Assembly: GCA_937902605.1 (NCBI GenBank)
Contig: CALFNC010000252.1
Location: forward strand, 1 to 9,470
DNA from: an uncultured Acidobacteriota bacterium
GTDB lineage: Bacteria; Acidobacteriota; Thermoanaerobaculia; UBA5066
Reading direction: 5' to 3'
DNA: 9,470 nt
The notes below the pieces were generated by a model that worked only from the letters and a program-made list of their open reading frames with translations, was not told where the DNA came from and did not search any database. How positions within the stretch are numbered: the stretch's first letter is position 1; each line of letters starts with the position of its first letter. The position numbers were made by a program, and so were the translations under genes. Positions 7,956 to 9,470 of this stretch are shown here, one piece after another.

Positions 7956-9155
7956 GTGAGCACGAAAAGGGGAACGATTGCGATCCTGACCGGGGGCGGA
8001 GATGTCCCTGGCCTCAATCCCGCCATCCGAGCCATCACGGTGCGGGCCTTGCGCGAGGGCTACCGAGTGGTCGGGATCCGCCGCGGGTGGGCGGGTCTCA
8101 TCGACCTCGACCGGGACCAGCCCCAGCTCGACCCCGACTGCGCGGTGGAGCTGACCGAGGAGCACGTCAACAGGGTGGGCCGGACGGGGGGGACGTTCCT
8201 CCATACCTCGCGGATGCGCCCTTCCCATATGCCGAAGGCGAACGTCCCCGAGCACCTCCGGGGAAAGTACGCCGGCGAGATCAACGACCTGACCCCGGAG
8301 GTCCTCGCGAACATCGAGAGGCTCGGGATCGACGTCCTGATCCCGATCGGCGGCGACGACACCCTCTCCTACGGCGAGCGGCTCCACCGGGAAGGCGTCA
8401 AGGTGATCGCCATCCCGAAGACGATGGACAACGACGTGCCGGGGACCGACTACTGCATCGGCTTCTCCACGTGCGTGACCCGCACGATCGAAATGACCCA
8501 CGCCCTCAGGACGTCGGCGGGGAGCCACGAGCGGTTCCTCGTCCTCGAAGTCTTCGGCCGCTATGCCGGCTTCACGGCGCTCCTCCCGACGATGGCCGGC
8601 GCCGCGAACCGGTGCGTCATCCCGGAGCACGAGTTCGACATCGAGCGGCTCGCCGAGCTGCTCGTGGCGGACCGGAGCACGAACCCTAGCAAGTACAGCG
8701 TTGTCCTGGTGTCCGAGGGAGCCAGAATCGCGGGGATGACCGAGATGATCTTCTCGGATCATGAGAAGGACGCCTATGGGCACAAGAAGCTGGGTGGGAT
8801 CGGCGACGTCATCGCCGACAGGCTCAAGGCGCTTTCGCCGAAGTTCAACCACGGCCGCCGCGTGAACGTCATCAGCCAGCGCCTCGGTTACCTCGTCCGG
8901 TGCGGCGACCCCGACGCCCTCGACTCGATCGTCCCGATGGCCTTCGGCAATCTGGCGCTCGACCTGATCCTCTCGTCCAGGTACGGCCGCCTGGTGAACG
9001 TGCGCAACGGACGCTACGACAACGTCCCGATCGACGTGGTGACGAGCCGGAAGAAGATCGTCGACATCGACAAGTACTACGTCGCGGACCGGCTGCGCCC
9101 GCGCTACGAGAACTTCGAGAACCAGCCGGTTTTCATCATGACCAGTGATTACTGA
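7956..9155 (+). CDS. 6-phosphofructokinase family enzyme, probably pyrophosphate-dependent
   Basis: Phosphorylates fructose 6-phosphate to the 1,6-bisphosphate (glycolysis; reversible if PPi is the donor). The 399-residue protein has the PFK core: TGGGDVPGLNPAI (12-24), GGTFLHTSR (78-86), IGGDDT (131-136), PKTMDND (154-160) and GTDYCIGFST (163-172). By alignment with E. coli PfkA, D135 stands at position 104 and K155 at 124. D/K at these places is the pattern of PPi-dependent enzymes; ATP enzymes usually have G there. D158 is the expected catalytic base, and R86, R193 and R202 match other active-site arginines. Odd: EVFGRYAG (198-205) instead of EVMGR, and LGYLVRCGDPDALD (310-323) instead of LGHxQRGG. 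It is longer than the usual 320-340 residues. GTG at 7956 is the only sensible start (a stop lies 24 bases upstream), but no SD is visible. Confidence 0.92.
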   Translation: MSTKRGTIAILTGGGDVPGLNPAIRAITVRALREGYRVVGIRRGWAGLIDLDRDQPQLDPDCAVELTEEHVNRVGRTGGTFLHTSRMRPSHMPKANVPEHLRGKYAGEINDLTPEVLANIERLGIDVLIPIGGDDTLSYGERLHREGVKVIAIPKTMDNDVPGTDYCIGFSTCVTRTIEMTHALRTSAGSHERFLVLEVFGRYAGFTALLPTMAGAANRCVIPEHEFDIERLAELLVADRSTNPSKYSVVLVSEGARIAGMTEMIFSDHEKDAYGHKKLGGIGDVIADRLKALSPKFNHGRRVNVISQRLGYLVRCGDPDALDSIVPMAFGNLALDLILSSRYGRLVNVRNGRYDNVPIDVVTSRKKIVDIDKYYVADRLRPRYENFENQPVFIMTSDY

Positions 9156-9157
9156 TC

Positions 9158-9182
9158 GGGGGGACCCGGGCCGGGTCCCCCC
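9158..9182. terminator. Strong GC hairpin between convergent pfk and htpG genes
   Basis: Two 12-base arms, GGGGGGACCCGG (9158-9169) and CCGGGTCCCCCC (9171-9182), are perfect reverse complements around one G, giving about 11 bp with a 3-base loop. It starts two bases after the pfk stop and lies 65 bases from the htpG stop on the other strand, the usual place for a terminator serving one or both genes. There is no T-run on either strand, so it is not a textbook intrinsic terminator. A small second stem (GGGC-TTC-GCCC, 9190-9200) follows. Confidence 0.65.
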
Positions 9183-9247
9183 GCGCGTCGGGCTTCGCCC
9201 TCGCTCCCCCTCCGCGCCCCGGTAGGACTGAACGAGAAGCGACGGTC

Positions 9248-9470
9248 TCAGGCCGGGGTCGCGGCACCTTTCACGAGGAGCTCGTTCACACGCCGAGCGA
9301 AGCCGGCCGGGTCCTTGAGCTTGGAGCCCTCGGCTATCACCGCCTGCTCGAAGAGGAGCTTCCCGTAGGACTCGACGCGCGGGTCGTCGGGGCTCTTCTC
9401 GAAGAGCGCGCGGACGGCCTCGACGGCCGGGTGCGACCCGTTCAGCTCGAGGATCCTCTTCGACTCCTTT
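9248..9470 (-). CDS. htpG: Hsp90 chaperone HtpG, C-terminal part (gene cut by window end)
   Basis: ATP-driven cytosolic Hsp90 chaperone. Only the last 73 residues are here, read on the - strand from 9469 to the TGA stop (complement of 9248-9250). They begin KESKRILELNGSHPAV and run through ALFEKSPDDPRVESYGKLLFEQ and AVIAEGSKLKDPAGFARRVNELL. This matches the C-terminal dimerisation domain of HtpG, whose family pattern is ILExNxxHP, the DPRxxxYxxLLxxQAxxAEGxxLxDPxxFxxR block and a short tail. The N-terminal ATPase and middle domains lie beyond the window. It is convergent with pfk, 92 bases apart, and so belongs to a separate transcription unit. The fragment is short, but the match is specific. 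Confidence 0.93.
   Translation of the reverse strand, partial: KESKRILELNGSHPAVEAVRALFEKSPDDPRVESYGKLLFEQAVIAEGSKLKDPAGFARRVNELLVKGAATPA

Noticed and set aside
7893..8852. Open frame of 319 codons on the - strand opposite pfk
   Set aside because: Antisense shadow of the PFK coding region with no recognisable motif.

Overview
This GC-rich window carries ordinary central-metabolism genes of a bacterium, tightly packed and almost all on the + strand. The codons mostly end in G or C. The organism is probably an Acidobacteriota-like or related high-GC, menaquinone-using bacterium. Three things point there: a single five-helix, dihaem-type SdhC with no SdhD; a secreted von Willebrand A protein resembling the 'VWFA-related Acidobacterial domain' family; and an unusual D/K-type phosphofructokinase. 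This placement is an inference from protein style, not from a marker gene.

Layout. Positions 1-280 hold the 3' end of a malate dehydrogenase gene (mdh). A compact run follows: sdhC (292-981), sdhA (995-2908), sdhB (2908-3687), a 128-base gap with a GNRA hairpin and a possible 19-codon ORF, then sucC (3816-4982), sucD (4984-5862) and ndk (5865-6278). A VWA-domain gene (about 6275-7249) overlaps the ndk stop and has no ordinary start codon. After it come an OmpA-type lipoprotein with a coiled-coil stalk (7281-7931) and a phosphofructokinase predicted to use pyrophosphate (7956-9155). A strong GC hairpin (9158-9182) separates this set from the 3' end of a convergent htpG (Hsp90) gene on the - strand (9248-9470).

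How the genes work together. Succinyl-CoA synthetase (SucCD) makes succinate and a nucleoside triphosphate. Nucleoside diphosphate kinase can spread that phosphoryl group among nucleotides. Succinate:quinone oxidoreductase (SdhCAB) passes electrons from succinate to the membrane quinone. Malate dehydrogenase acts two steps further on. Fumarase is not in the window. The downstream genes concern the cell envelope (VWA protein, OmpA-like lipoprotein) and glycolysis (PFK).

I found no CRISPR array, insertion sequence, tRNA, rRNA, phage gene or defence system, and no clear case for a new multi-gene system. The points most worth a second look are the start of the VWA gene, the PPi-type active site and other substitutions in the PFK, the structured gap between sdhB and sucC, and two inverted repeats at the 3' end of the VWA gene.
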